A stretch of 64,000 nt of DNA from Blastococcus capsensis (GCF_030165005.1 NZ_JASNNW010000022.1:1-64000), one strand, 5' to 3'; numbered from the stretch's first letter, positions 25,499 through 33,902 are shown. Made by a program: numbers and translations. Notes: a model not told the origin generated them from the sequence alone.

Positions 25499-26573
25499 CG
25501 GAGCGCTCCGAAGGGTTCGAGGTGGTGGACGAGGAGGACTGGAAGGCGGATCCGCTGGTGGCCCCGACGACGCCACCGGCGTCGCGGACGACCTCGAGCG
25601 GCTCGCAGTACTGGCCGCCGCTGGCGTAGCGCGACCAGTAGCGGGCGGTGGCCAGGACGAAGTCGTCCTGCAGGTAGGTACGGATGCCGGCCTGCGAGGT
25701 GAAGTTCCTGAGCAGGTCGAGCTTGGTGCCGGTGAAGCCGTCGATGGTCACGAACCGGGTGGGCCGGTAGTCGATCGTGGCCGAGGGGCTCTGGAAGCAG
25801 GCGACGGTCGGCACGTTGCGGGTGGCTACGCTCGCCGCCTGGTGGACGGCGCGGTGGTCCTGGTGCCGGTCGTTGGCCGAATGCGTGTAGACGATCGTTG
25901 GAGAGACCTCGCGCACGACCCGCTCGATGATCGACGTGGTCGGGTCCATCGGGCTGATCCGGGTGTCCTCGAGGTCCTCCAGGAACAGTCGTGCGCCGAT
26001 CAGCTCGGCGGCGGCCAGGGATTCGTTCTGCCGGTCGTCCACCTCCCCGCCGCGGGCGCCGCGGGACAGGGTCAGGATGACCACCTGGTCACCGGCGGAA
26101 CGGTGCGCGGCGAGGGTGCCGCCGACGCCGATCTCGACGTCGTCGGGGTGGGCGCCGATCGCGAGCACCGTCCGCCGGGGTGCTCCTGCGGCACGCTTGG
26201 CCTGGGCTGTCTCGGCCAGCCGGCGGATGGTGGCCGCCAAGGTGTCCTTGGGTACCGGCTTGACCAGGAACTCGTCGGCCTGCCGGCGCAGCGCGTCCAC
26301 GGCGTAGTCGACCGACGCGTGCGCGGTCATGACCGCGATCGGCAGGTCGGTGCGCAGCTGGCGGAGCCGGTCCAGGAACTCCAGGCCGGTCATCCCGGGC
26401 ATCTCGATGTCGGTGATCGCCGCGTCGAACTCCACGCGTGCGGCCAGCGCCAGCGCCTCCAACGGGTCGGCGCAGGTGGTCACGGACATGCCGCCGCGCT
26501 GCAGCACCGTGCGTACGAAGAGTGCGGTGTCGGGATCGTCGTCGACGACCAGGACGTGCAGTGCACCGTCCAC
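25491..26573 (-). CDS. response-regulator receiver fused to PIG-L deacetylase
   Basis: A 360-residue fusion. Residues 6-120 form a CheY-like receiver: DDD (11-13), phospho-acceptor Asp55 in ITDIEMP, Thr83 and Lys105. Residues 135-330 form a PIG-L/LmbE deacetylase: AHPDD (141-145) and HQDH (237-240) supply the zinc ligands and base. PIG-L enzymes remove acetyl groups from N-acetyl sugars. The joining of a receiver to the catalytic domain suggests that deacetylation is switched by phosphorylation. It is the first gene of a five-gene coupled operon. GTG start with GGGAG eight bases upstream. The C-terminal 30 residues are Ser-rich and probably disordered. Confidence 0.9.
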   Translation of the reverse strand: MDGALHVLVVDDDPDTALFVRTVLQRGGMSVTTCADPLEALALAARVEFDAAITDIEMPGMTGLEFLDRLRQLRTDLPIAVMTAHASVDYAVDALRRQADEFLVKPVPKDTLAATIRRLAETAQAKRAAGAPRRTVLAIGAHPDDVEIGVGGTLAAHRSAGDQVVILTLSRGARGGEVDDRQNESLAAAELIGARLFLEDLEDTRISPMDPTTSIIERVVREVSPTIVYTHSANDRHQDHRAVHQAASVATRNVPTVACFQSPSATIDYRPTRFVTIDGFTGTKLDLLRNFTSQAGIRTYLQDDFVLATARYWSRYASGGQYCEPLEVVRDAGGVVGATSGSAFQSSSSTTSNPSERSGV

Positions 26574-26820
26574 GGTTCCGGCTCCCTCGGTCAGTTCTCC
26601 CGGGCAGCCCGGGAGGGGGACGGGTGTCCCTCGCGGGAGTTGACGACCGGATCCCGGGCCTTCCTGAGCCGGGCCGTCCCCGTCTCACCCCTCCGGGTGG
26701 GAGAACCCGACCGGGGGAGCCACCGGGTGCTCAAGCAGCGGCGATGCGGTGCCGATCACCCGGTCGGGTACGGGAGGACCGACCTTCCCACCGGTGATGC
26801 ACAGTCGAGGAGGAGTCGTC

Positions 26821-27528
26821 GTGCCGGAGCAGTCCGTGCTCGTGGTGGAGGACACCCAGGAGATCCGCGAGCTCGTGACCACGGTGCTCGAGCGGGCCGG
26901 GTTCGCCGTGCGCGCCGTGGGCACGGGCGCCGACGCGCTGGCCGAGGTGCGGCGGGACCCGCCGGACCTCATCGTGCTCGATCTCGGACTGCCGGATGCC
27001 GACGGGACCGAGATCTGCCGGCAGATCCGCGCCGAGACGCCGTGCTACGTGCTGATGCTCACCGCACGCGCGGAGGAGGTCGACCTGCTCATCGGGCTGG
27101 CCGTCGGTGCCGACGGCTACATGGCCAAGCCCTTCTCGCCGCGGGAGCTCACCGCGCGGGTGCAGGCGATGCTTCGCTTTCCGCGCACGATGCCGGCGGT
27201 CACGACCGACCCCGTCGCGGCCCCGGAGCCGGTGCGCCGGCTCGCCGAGCTCGAGGTGGACGAGGAGAGCCGGGAGGTGCGGGTCGACGGCGCAGTCGTG
27301 GACCTGACCCGTACCGAGTTCGACCTGCTGGCTGCCCTGGCGTCCCGCCCGGGCCGGGTGCTCCAGCGGGAGACGCTGCTGCGGGAGGTCTGGCAGACCG
27401 ACTGGGAGGGCAACCTCCGGCTGGTCGAGGCGCACATGTCCAACCTGCGCCGCAAGCTCGTGGCCGCCGGTCTGAGCTCTCCGGAGATCCGGACGGTCCG
27501 GGGAGTGGGCTACCGGCTCGTCGCCTGA
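26821..27528 (+). CDS. OmpR-family response regulator
   Basis: A 235-residue DNA-binding regulator. The receiver has acidic pocket VVED, phospho-acceptor Asp54 in VLDLGLPD, Thr in LTARA and Lys in MAKPF. The C-terminal winged helix has VDLTRTEFDLLAALASRPG and VEAHMSNLRRKL followed by RTVRGVGYRL. GTG 26821 is chosen for the GAGGAGGAG site just upstream; an earlier in-frame start lacks one. It is divergent from the REC-PIG-L operon across about 250 bases and may control it. No kinase is adjacent on its strand. Confidence 0.92.
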   Translation: MPEQSVLVVEDTQEIRELVTTVLERAGFAVRAVGTGADALAEVRRDPPDLIVLDLGLPDADGTEICRQIRAETPCYVLMLTARAEEVDLLIGLAVGADGYMAKPFSPRELTARVQAMLRFPRTMPAVTTDPVAAPEPVRRLAELEVDEESREVRVDGAVVDLTRTEFDLLAALASRPGRVLQRETLLREVWQTDWEGNLRLVEAHMSNLRRKLVAAGLSSPEIRTVRGVGYRLVA

Positions 27529-27541
27529 CCCCCGCCTCGAG

Positions 27542-27557
27542 GCATAGGAGGCTATGC
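27542..27557. repeat. short inverted repeat between two regulator genes
   Basis: GCATAG and CTATGC are separated by GAGG. It lies 13 bases after the stop of the OmpR-type regulator. It could be a small operator or part of a weak terminator; too short to decide. Confidence 0.3.
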
Positions 27558-27644
27558 ACCCGTATCGGTGGTCCAGGACGCAGGTATAGCTTCCTTTGCC
27601 CCTAAGCGGGCGGGAGGGGCGCACCGGGTCGTCCCGGGCCGTGA

Positions 27645-28313
27645 TCAAACGCCGGCGAGCTCGCGCAGCTGGGTGACCCGGGCATGGGCCAGGACCCCGC
27701 GGCGGGCGTCGGCGGCGATGGCCTGGCAGACCGAGGCGACCTCGGGGTGACCCAGCTGGCCGCTGGTGCCGGCGAGGGTCTGCGCGGCGGAGGCGACGGC
27801 GGTCGCGTTCCCGGCCCTGGTGTGCCAGTCGATCGCCGACAGGCGGTCGGGGAGCGCATCGGCGTAGAGGCCCTGCAGGCGGGCCATCAGCGCGACGTCC
27901 ACCAGGTCGGCGTCCTCCGGAGCACCGCCGGCCGGCCGCCCGGCCTGCGCAGCCGGCCCCGTGGTCCGGCCGCGCAGGAAGTCCAGGAGCGCCCGCGCCG
28001 TCACCGGCTTGGCGAGCGTGAACAGCGCGCCGGCGGCGGCGGCCGCCTGGTGCACCTCGGCCGTCGGATCGGCGGTGACGACGACGAACCGGGCGCGGGA
28101 GCCGTTGCGCCGGATCCGGCGGAGCATCTCCGTGCCGCCGCCGTCGGGCAGCTCGGCGTCCGTGACCACCAGGTCGACCTCGGCGATCAGGGCGTGGCGG
28201 ACGGCGTCCTCGGGGCCGGCGGCGAGCTGCACCTGCCAGCCGCCCAGGCGCAGCAGGTCGGCGACCTGGTCGCGGGTCGTCGGGTCGGAATCGACGACGA
28301 GGGCGGTCAGCAC
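27645..28313 (-). CDS. receiver domain fused to degenerate HPt domain
   Basis: A 222-residue protein. Residues 1-115 form a receiver with phospho-acceptor Asp52 (VVTDAELP) and Lys102. After a linker, residues about 140-215 resemble a histidine phosphotransfer (HPt) four-helix domain, but the motif reads AQTLAGTSGQLG where active HPt domains have a His at the second position. Gln178 cannot carry phosphate, so the domain is probably a docking or decoy module. GTG 28313 overlaps the stop of the upstream secreted-protein gene by 7 bases, placing it in the TasA/SipW operon. Confidence 0.8.
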   Translation of the reverse strand: MLTALVVDSDPTTRDQVADLLRLGGWQVQLAAGPEDAVRHALIAEVDLVVTDAELPDGGGTEMLRRIRRNGSRARFVVVTADPTAEVHQAAAAAGALFTLAKPVTARALLDFLRGRTTGPAAQAGRPAGGAPEDADLVDVALMARLQGLYADALPDRLSAIDWHTRAGNATAVASAAQTLAGTSGQLGHPEVASVCQAIAADARRGVLAHARVTQLRELAGV

Positions 28314-28729
28314 GTCAGCACCGCGGAGCGGGGGGTCTCCGCCGTCCAGCCGTAGCTGGTCAGCGTGATGACCGAGACCCGCGGACGATAGTTCAGGTAG
28401 CTCCGGGACACGGTGATGCTGATCGACAGGGTGCTGGCGTCGGTTTCGCCCAGTACGACCGACTTGCCGGTGTTCAGGTGCGCCATGACCCGGTAGCCGG
28501 TGACCCCGCGGGGCGTGGTGCTGGCCGGCCAGCTCACGGTGGCCGTGTACCGCCAGCCTCGGCACCCGTCGGTGACGGTGACCGAGGACGGCGCGGCGAC
28601 GGTGAGAGTGCCGATGGTGGCCTTGGCGGCCGTGCTGTCGGCGAAGGTGGCCGATGCCGGGACGGCGACGCCGACGGCGACGGCGAGCGCGAGGCCGGTG
28701 ACGGCCAGGGCGCGGCGGATGCGGCTCAT
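28307..28729 (-). CDS. secreted protein of the SipW-processed type
   Basis: A 140-residue exported protein. An N-terminal signal (LAVTGLALAVAVGVAVPASA) is followed by TFADSTAAKATIGTLTV, the F(x)DS-type start seen in TasA/CalY-like substrates of SipW peptidases. The rest is beta-rich, like a fibronectin-type fold, with two Cys that could form a disulphide. Its start overlaps the stop of the SipW-like gene by 4 bases (ATGA). It may be a minor or capping component of a surface fibre (inference). Confidence 0.7.
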   Translation of the reverse strand: MSRIRRALAVTGLALAVAVGVAVPASATFADSTAAKATIGTLTVAAPSSVTVTDGCRGWRYTATVSWPASTTPRGVTGYRVMAHLNTGKSVVLGETDASTLSISITVSRSYLNYRPRVSVITLTSYGWTAETPRSAVLTC

Positions 28730-29355
28730 GCTCGCTCCTCGTTCTCGTCGCGGGTGGGGCGCCAGATGGTCAGCAGCAGCCAGCCGGCGAGCAGGGCCGG
28801 GGCCCCGTAGAGCAGCACCTGGGAGACGACCGGGGTGCGCAGCGCCTGGATGAGGTGGCCGACCTCGGGGAGGACGGCGCGCAGCTCGTAGGCGGTGTCC
28901 CCCTCGAGACTGGCGGTCCAGGGGTCGACCGCCCGGTTGGCGTCGCCCTTGGTCTGGACCCGGACCGAACCGTCGCTGCCGGTCTCGACCGACACCACCC
29001 GGTGGGTCACGAGGCTGCGGTCGGCGATGGGCTTGTGGTAGGTGATCACCATGCCCTCGGTGACCTCGGAGATCGCGATCGGCGTGACGATGGTGACGTC
29101 ACCCGGCTCGATCTCGGGAGCCATGCTCGCGGTCAGCATGGTCATGGTGCGGTAGCCGAGCACGTGCGGGCCGACGGCCAGGACGAGGAACGCCAGGACA
29201 GCCAGGCCCATCACTCCGCGGACCAGCCACGGGGCGACGCGGCCCGGGGTCCGGGCGACCCGGCCGGCCGGGCGGCCGGCGGCGGAGCGCGTGTCCTCCG
29301 CCGGGGGCAGCTCGGCGGCTGCCCCCGGGCGGGACACGGGAAGGGTGGCGGTCAT
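28726..29355 (-). CDS. SipW-like (ER-type) signal peptidase I
   Basis: A 209-residue membrane protease. A Pro/Arg-rich cytosolic start, a membrane helix near 45-67, then the catalytic Ser77 in MLTASMAPEIEPGDV, His118 in LVTHRVV and Asp residues in KGDANRAVD (136-144), followed by a C-terminal membrane helix. The Ser-His-Asp set marks the archaeal/ER-type peptidases; SipW of Bacillus processes TasA and its anchor. It sits between two genes for secreted proteins of the matching kind and is coupled to the downstream one. Confidence 0.88.
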   Translation of the reverse strand: MTATLPVSRPGAAAELPPAEDTRSAAGRPAGRVARTPGRVAPWLVRGVMGLAVLAFLVLAVGPHVLGYRTMTMLTASMAPEIEPGDVTIVTPIAISEVTEGMVITYHKPIADRSLVTHRVVSVETGSDGSVRVQTKGDANRAVDPWTASLEGDTAYELRAVLPEVGHLIQALRTPVVSQVLLYGAPALLAGWLLLTIWRPTRDENEERA

Positions 29356-29387
29356 GGCGAGGTCTCCGTGGGGTCGTCAGGCCGGGA

Positions 29388-29990
29388 TCAGCTGGCGGTG
29401 CCGGTGCGCTGGGTGCCCGTGAAGACCAGGCTCAGCGAGGTCGACCGGCCCTGGAAGGCGTTGTCGGCGGTGGTCGGCAGCGAGATCGTGAAGGCCAGGT
29501 GGTCGGTGCCGCCCACGGCCAGGGACGCCGGGTCGACGAGCGTCCGGGTGCCGGTGACGGGGCCGGTGCTGAGCACGGTCTCCCCGGCGGCGCAGGTCTT
29601 GTCGGCCGACCAGGCGACCGAGCAGGACTTGAGCGCCATCTGCAGACCGTTGGTCACGTCGGTCGTGAGGATGGTGTCGCCGGCGGCGCTCGAGCTCAGC
29701 GTGACCGAGCCGAGCGGCGCCGTGCCCTTGTTGGCCAGGACGACGATGCCGGTGACCGAGTCGCCCGGGACGAAGCCGGTGGCGTCCACCGCGACGTCCA
29801 CGGCCGGGCCGGTGAGGTCGATGTCGACGGTGCCCGAGGCGATGGTCGCGGTGACCGGGGTGGTGCTGTCGGTGAAGGTACCGAAGGTGCCCATGCCGGC
29901 GACGGCGGCAGCGGCGCCGATGACACCGAGCGAGCCGACGATCTTGCGGGCGGTCGGGCTGGTGGCGAGGGCGGCGGTCTTCGCGCTCAT
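29388..29990 (-). CDS. TasA/CalY-like secreted fibre-type protein
   Basis: A 200-residue exported protein. The N-terminal hydrophobic segment (IVGSLGVIGAAAAVAGMG) runs into TFGTFTDSTTPVTATIASG, the hallmark after a SipW cleavage site. The mature part is beta-rich and Thr/Ser/Val-rich, with VAVDATGFVPGDSVTGIVVL, the pattern of TasA-family domains that assemble into fibres by strand exchange. ATG 29990 has AGGAGA nine bases upstream. It is the first gene of an operon with a SipW-like peptidase. A surface or biofilm-matrix fibre is likely by family; assembly here is not shown. Confidence 0.8.
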   Translation of the reverse strand: MSAKTAALATSPTARKIVGSLGVIGAAAAVAGMGTFGTFTDSTTPVTATIASGTVDIDLTGPAVDVAVDATGFVPGDSVTGIVVLANKGTAPLGSVTLSSSAAGDTILTTDVTNGLQMALKSCSVAWSADKTCAAGETVLSTGPVTGTRTLVDPASLAVGGTDHLAFTISLPTTADNAFQGRSTSLSLVFTGTQRTGTAS

Positions 29991-30214
29991 GTCCTGCGTC
30001 TCCTGGATCCGTGTGAGGCCACCGGTGTTCCGGTGACATCAAGGACTCTGGCGGCCCAACCGCAGGCCACCCGCCAGCGTTCCGCAAGGGATCCGCAAGA
30101 AAAGGACTCCCTCCTCCCCCTCTCGTGCTCGGGGCGGGCCGCGAACCCCTGGGGAAGCACCGCGCCCCAGCTCCCGGGCGGGAGTGGGGGCGCGGGGAGT
30201 GCGGCCCGTGGTGG

Positions 30215-32002
30215 TCAGCCGGCGAGGCTGACGGGCAGTGTCATGGTGAAGGTGGTGCCTACGCCCTCGGAGCTCTCGAGGCCCAGCGTCCCGCCGTGCG
30301 CGGTCGTGATCGCCTTGGTGATGGTGAGCCCGAGGCCCACGCCGGGCACTGCGTTGCGCTGGGCGTTGGAGGACCGGAAGAACCGGGTGAACATCTGCCC
30401 CTGCTCGCCGGCGGGGATCCCCATGCCGGTGTCGGCGACCGAGAGCAGCGCCACCGGCACCGCGTCGGGGGCAATGACGTCGACGACCTCGCCGTCGGGC
30501 GTCCGCCAGGCCGGGCGCAGGACGAGGTCGACCCGTCCACCGGCCGGCGTGAACTTCACCGCGTTCGAGACCAGGTTGTCGCAGGCCTGCCCCAGGCGGA
30601 CGGCGTCGCCGGAGACGACGAGTCCCTCGTCGGGCACGTCGACGACGATCTGCACCCCCGCGTTGGCCGCGGCCACCCGGGCGGTCTCCTCGGCCGCCCG
30701 CACCACGCCGGCGAGGTCCACCTCGGCCGGCTGCAGGGTGAAGCGGCCGCTCTCGACCTGGGCGGTGAAGAGGAGGTCGCCGACCAGCCGAAGGAGCCGC
30801 TGGGCGTTGCGCTCCACCGTGGACAGGTACTGCCGCTGCTCCTCGGTGAGCGGCTGGTCCTCGTCGTCCATCACCAGCTCGAGGTAGCCGAGGATCGAGC
30901 TGAGCGGCGTGCGCAGCTCATGGCTGATCAAGCTGACGAACTGGTCCTTCATCCGTTCGGTGGCGCGCACTTCCGTCATGTCGGTGCCCACGAAGTTCCA
31001 GCCGGCGTGGGCGCCACGGTCGTCCGAGCGCGCCGTGATGGCGACCGAGACGGTCCGGTGCCGCCCGTCGGCGGCGACGTAGGTCCAGTCGCGGACGTCG
31101 CTGCCGTTCTCCCGCGCGACGTGCACCAGGGCGTCCAGCCCGGTGGGCGACCCGCCGTCCTCCGCCGCCGCGGTGAGCTCCTCCGGGAGGTGGAAGTCGA
31201 GGATCGAGCGCGTCCGGACGACGTCGGGGCGCGGGACGCCGAGCATCTTCTCCGCACCCGGGTTCCAGACCCGGATGGTGCCGTCGCGGTCGGTCCCGAT
31301 GATGGACTGCTCGGTGACGGCGTCGATGACGCTGGTCATGGTCTGGGCGCGGGCGGCCAGGATCCGCGAGGCGGTGTCCAGCTCGTCGGCCCGGCTCTGC
31401 ACCTGCGCCAGCAGGGTGGCCCGCTCGCCCTGCAGCCGCGCGATGGCCTGCGCCTGCGCGACTGCGCGGCGGGTGTTCGCGTTGACCGCCACACTGCCGG
31501 CGGCGACGACCAGCGGACCCAGTACCAGCGCGCCGGGCAGGGTGGCGGACGCGGCGAGCGGCGCGTCGAGCAGCTGCGGCACGAGGAGAACGGCCGCCGT
31601 CCCGGCGACGGCGATCGGTACGCCGCGGCGGCGCGGGTGCGCCGACAGTGCCCACACCGGGCCGAGGAGGAGGAACAGCGTCGTCGGGGCGGCGGTCCCG
31701 GCGTAGAGGAGGCCGGTGGCGGCTACGTGCGCGACCGGCACGGCCAGGGATGCGGGGGCGGCAGCCGGCAGGCGGGCGACCCACGCCACCGCGAGGGCGC
31801 CGAACGCGAGGGCGAGCCCGCTCAGCACCAGCGCGCGGTCGACGACCGGCACGGAGCCGACCAGCAGCAGCACGGTCGCCACGGTGAACACCATGGTGCC
31901 GGCCAGCGGTCCGCGGGCAGCGGCCTGCCGGGCGCGGTGGGAGAGGAGCCGGTGACGCGGACGGGGCCGCGTGTCCGGGCGATCGAGGACGGCGGTCGTC
32001 AC
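30215..32002 (-). CDS. membrane sensor histidine kinase with PAS domain
   Basis: A 595-residue kinase. About six membrane helices lie in residues 35-175, a coiled linker follows, and a PAS domain spans about 222-345. HisKA has phospho-acceptor His361 in SLISHELRTPLSS. The HATPase domain has N box DNLVSNAVKF (Asn480), DTGMGIP and GVGLGLTI. No periplasmic loop of size is visible, so the signal may be membrane-borne or cytosolic. GTG 32002 overlaps the stop of the receiver gene upstream by 4 bases, so the pair is coupled. Confidence 0.92.
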   Translation of the reverse strand: MTTAVLDRPDTRPRPRHRLLSHRARQAAARGPLAGTMVFTVATVLLLVGSVPVVDRALVLSGLALAFGALAVAWVARLPAAAPASLAVPVAHVAATGLLYAGTAAPTTLFLLLGPVWALSAHPRRRGVPIAVAGTAAVLLVPQLLDAPLAASATLPGALVLGPLVVAAGSVAVNANTRRAVAQAQAIARLQGERATLLAQVQSRADELDTASRILAARAQTMTSVIDAVTEQSIIGTDRDGTIRVWNPGAEKMLGVPRPDVVRTRSILDFHLPEELTAAAEDGGSPTGLDALVHVARENGSDVRDWTYVAADGRHRTVSVAITARSDDRGAHAGWNFVGTDMTEVRATERMKDQFVSLISHELRTPLSSILGYLELVMDDEDQPLTEEQRQYLSTVERNAQRLLRLVGDLLFTAQVESGRFTLQPAEVDLAGVVRAAEETARVAAANAGVQIVVDVPDEGLVVSGDAVRLGQACDNLVSNAVKFTPAGGRVDLVLRPAWRTPDGEVVDVIAPDAVPVALLSVADTGMGIPAGEQGQMFTRFFRSSNAQRNAVPGVGLGLTITKAITTAHGGTLGLESSEGVGTTFTMTLPVSLAG

Positions 32003-32439
32003 GCCACCGGCTCCCGCACGGCGAGGGCCCGGACCTGCTGCACCAGACCCGCGACGGTGAACGGCTTCGCCAGGTAGGCGTCCGCGCCGGCGGACAGGCC
32101 GCGGGCCACCTCGTCGGGCGAGGCGCCCGCGGAGAGCAGGAGGATGCGGATGCCGGCGGTCGCCGGGTCCTCGCGCAGGGCGGCGCACACCTCCAGGCCG
32201 GTCGCGCCCGGCATGGAGACGTCGAGGACGGCGAGGCCGGGCAGCTCGGCCCGTGCCGCCGCCAGGGCCGCGGTGCCGTCGGGGGCGGACGCGACGACCT
32301 CGCACCCGGCCTTGCGGACCGCGAGGGACACCAGCCGGCGGATGTCGTCCTCGTCGTCGGCCACCAGCACCCGGGTCCTCCCCGTCGCGGCGGCCGCGGC
32401 GTGGTGACCGCCGTCAGGGGAGTGCAGGGCCGGGTCCAC
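31999..32439 (-). CDS. single-domain response regulator
   Basis: A 146-residue protein with a 20-residue leader and one receiver domain: acidic pocket ADDEDD (27-32), phospho-acceptor Asp73 in VLDVSMPG, Ser in LLLSAG and Lys in LAKPF. No output domain, so it works by protein contact like CheY or Spo0F. It directly precedes the histidine kinase gene with a 4-base overlap and is its likely partner. Together they may form the first steps of a relay with the other receivers of this region (inference). Confidence 0.9.
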   Translation of the reverse strand: MDPALHSPDGGHHAAAAATGRTRVLVADDEDDIRRLVSLAVRKAGCEVVASAPDGTAALAAARAELPGLAVLDVSMPGATGLEVCAALREDPATAGIRILLLSAGASPDEVARGLSAGADAYLAKPFTVAGLVQQVRALAVREPVA

Positions 32440-32580
32440 GGTGGCTCCCGTCTGTCGTGGTCCCGCACCACTGGTGCAGGCCGATGGCGTCGTCCCGGGG
32501 AAGAACGGCGCGCCGACGGGGCGCCTGCAGCGGGGGCCGCGGCGGCTCACCCGTTGGGGTGGGAGCTCGCCCGGACAGCA

Positions 32581-32614
32581 CTGCGCCCCGTCGGGAGAAC
32601 CCGGCGGGGCGCAG
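32581..32614 (-). terminator. terminator of the DUF3618 unit
   Basis: CTGCGCCCCGTCGGG (32581-32595) pairs over 15 positions with CCCGGCGGGGCGCAG (32600-32614), loop AGAA, one G-T pair. It lies 25 bases past the stop of the DUF3618 gene. Confidence 0.75.
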
Positions 32615-32638
32615 GCGAAGGGGCGGGGACCCCCGGTG

Positions 32639-33325
32639 TCAGTAGCTGGACTTGTTCTGCACCGACTCCTTGGACTGCTGGGCCTGGCCCTGCACCGACT
32701 CCCTGGACTGCTGGGCCTGGCCCTGCACGTCCTGGGCCGCGGACTGGCCCTCCTGCTTGACGGTGTCGGTCGCGTCCTGAGCGGTGGACTTGACCTCCTC
32801 CATCGCGTGCTGGGCGGCCGGCTTGAGCTGCTCACCGATCTCCTGCGCGGCCTCCTTGGCCGGCTGGAGCAGCTCGTCCTTGTGCTCGCGGAAGGCCGAC
32901 TCGGCCTGCTGCGCCAGCTGCTGCTCCTTCTGCGAGGCAGGCAGGAGGCTGGACACCAGCCAGCCCGCACCGAAGGCGATCAGCCCGGCGGCCAGCGGGT
33001 TGCCCTGGGCCTGCTGGGTGAGCTGCTGGGGCACCTGCTGGACCGAGTCCTTGGCGTGGGCCGCCCTGTCCTGCATGGACCCCGCAGAGTCCGATGCACT
33101 GCCCTGGGCGTGGTGCATCTTGTCCTGCGCGGTGGACATGGTGTCGTGGGCGGAGCCCATCACCTTGTCCTTCAGGCCGCTCACGCGGCCCTTGGCCGCG
33201 GTCACCCGACGGTCCACGACGCGGGACGGGTTGACCTTCTCGTTGAGGGCGTCGACGTCGTAGCTGAGCTCGCGCCGGGTGTCCTCGATCTGCCGCCGGA
33301 TGACGTCCGGGTCACTGCTGGTCAT
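32639..33325 (-). CDS. DUF3618 membrane-associated protein
   Basis: A 228-residue protein. The N-terminus DPDVIRRQIEDTRRELSYDV is the DUF3618 signature. One hydrophobic segment (PLAAGLIAFGAGWLVSSLLP) lies near residues 109-128. Both sides are long amphipathic helices rich in Gln, Ala, Asp and Lys, resembling LEA/YtxH-like stress proteins. The C-terminus has two near-identical units QGQAQQSRESV and QGQAQQSKESV. Function unknown; it groups with a holin-like and a YtxH-like gene behind a stress-type promoter. Confidence 0.85.
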   Translation of the reverse strand: MTSSDPDVIRRQIEDTRRELSYDVDALNEKVNPSRVVDRRVTAAKGRVSGLKDKVMGSAHDTMSTAQDKMHHAQGSASDSAGSMQDRAAHAKDSVQQVPQQLTQQAQGNPLAAGLIAFGAGWLVSSLLPASQKEQQLAQQAESAFREHKDELLQPAKEAAQEIGEQLKPAAQHAMEEVKSTAQDATDTVKQEGQSAAQDVQGQAQQSRESVQGQAQQSKESVQNKSSY

Positions 33326-33370
33326 TGGTATCGGCTCCTGCCGTTTCGAAAGACTTCAGCGTTCGGGTGG

Positions 33371-33901
33371 TCAGTTGGGCTTCAGGGCGCCGGGCACCTG
33401 CTGCAGGCTGTCCACGGTGCGCTCGGGCTTCGGGTTCACCTGCTGGAACTTCTTGCGGCCCATCGAGAAGGCCACGGCGCCGACGATGCCCCAGAGGACG
33501 GCGACGATGAGCCCCGCCCAGCCGGCGGGGATGGCGCTGGCCAGGGCCCACATGAGGGCGAGGGAGAGGAACAGCGCCACCATGTAGCCGGCGAAACCGG
33601 CGGCGCCGAACATGCCGGCGCCCTGCCCCGCCTTCTTGGCCTCGACCTTGAGCTCCACCTTCGCGAGCTCGAGTTCCTGGCGCATCAGCGTGGAGAGGTC
33701 CTTGGTCACCTCACCGATGAGCGCCCCGACCGAGACGCCCCCGATGTCGGGGTCCCCACTCGGGGTGGTCGGCGTTCCGCGGTCACCGCTGTAGGCCTGG
33801 CTGCCCTCGGAGTAGTCGGCCGCGTAGTTCTGCGGAGTCGGCTCGGCGTAGCCCTGAGGCGTCGCCCCCGAGGGGGTGGCCCCGGAGTAGGGGGTGCTCA
33901 T
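33371..33901 (-). CDS. phage-holin-3-6 (DUF1469) family membrane protein
   Basis: A 176-residue protein with a Pro/Ser/Thr/Tyr-rich cytosolic leader of 60 residues. The family core is VSVGALIGEVTKDLSTLMRQ, then ELELAKVELKVEAKKAGQGA and two membrane helices (GYMVALFLSLALMWAL and WAGLIVAVLWGIVGAVAF). Despite the name, chromosomal members are stress-linked membrane proteins, not lysis holins. The start lies one base after the stop of the preceding gene, and the DUF3618 gene follows 45 bases later, so the three form one unit. Confidence 0.85.
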   Translation of the reverse strand: MSTPYSGATPSGATPQGYAEPTPQNYAADYSEGSQAYSGDRGTPTTPSGDPDIGGVSVGALIGEVTKDLSTLMRQELELAKVELKVEAKKAGQGAGMFGAAGFAGYMVALFLSLALMWALASAIPAGWAGLIVAVLWGIVGAVAFSMGRKKFQQVNPKPERTVDSLQQVPGALKPN

Positions 33902-33902
33902 G

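Noticed and set aside
30096-30150. A possible further copy of the long hairpin repeat after the TasA-like gene region
   Set aside because: Only the left arm and part of the inner stem are recognisable; no matching right arm is found.
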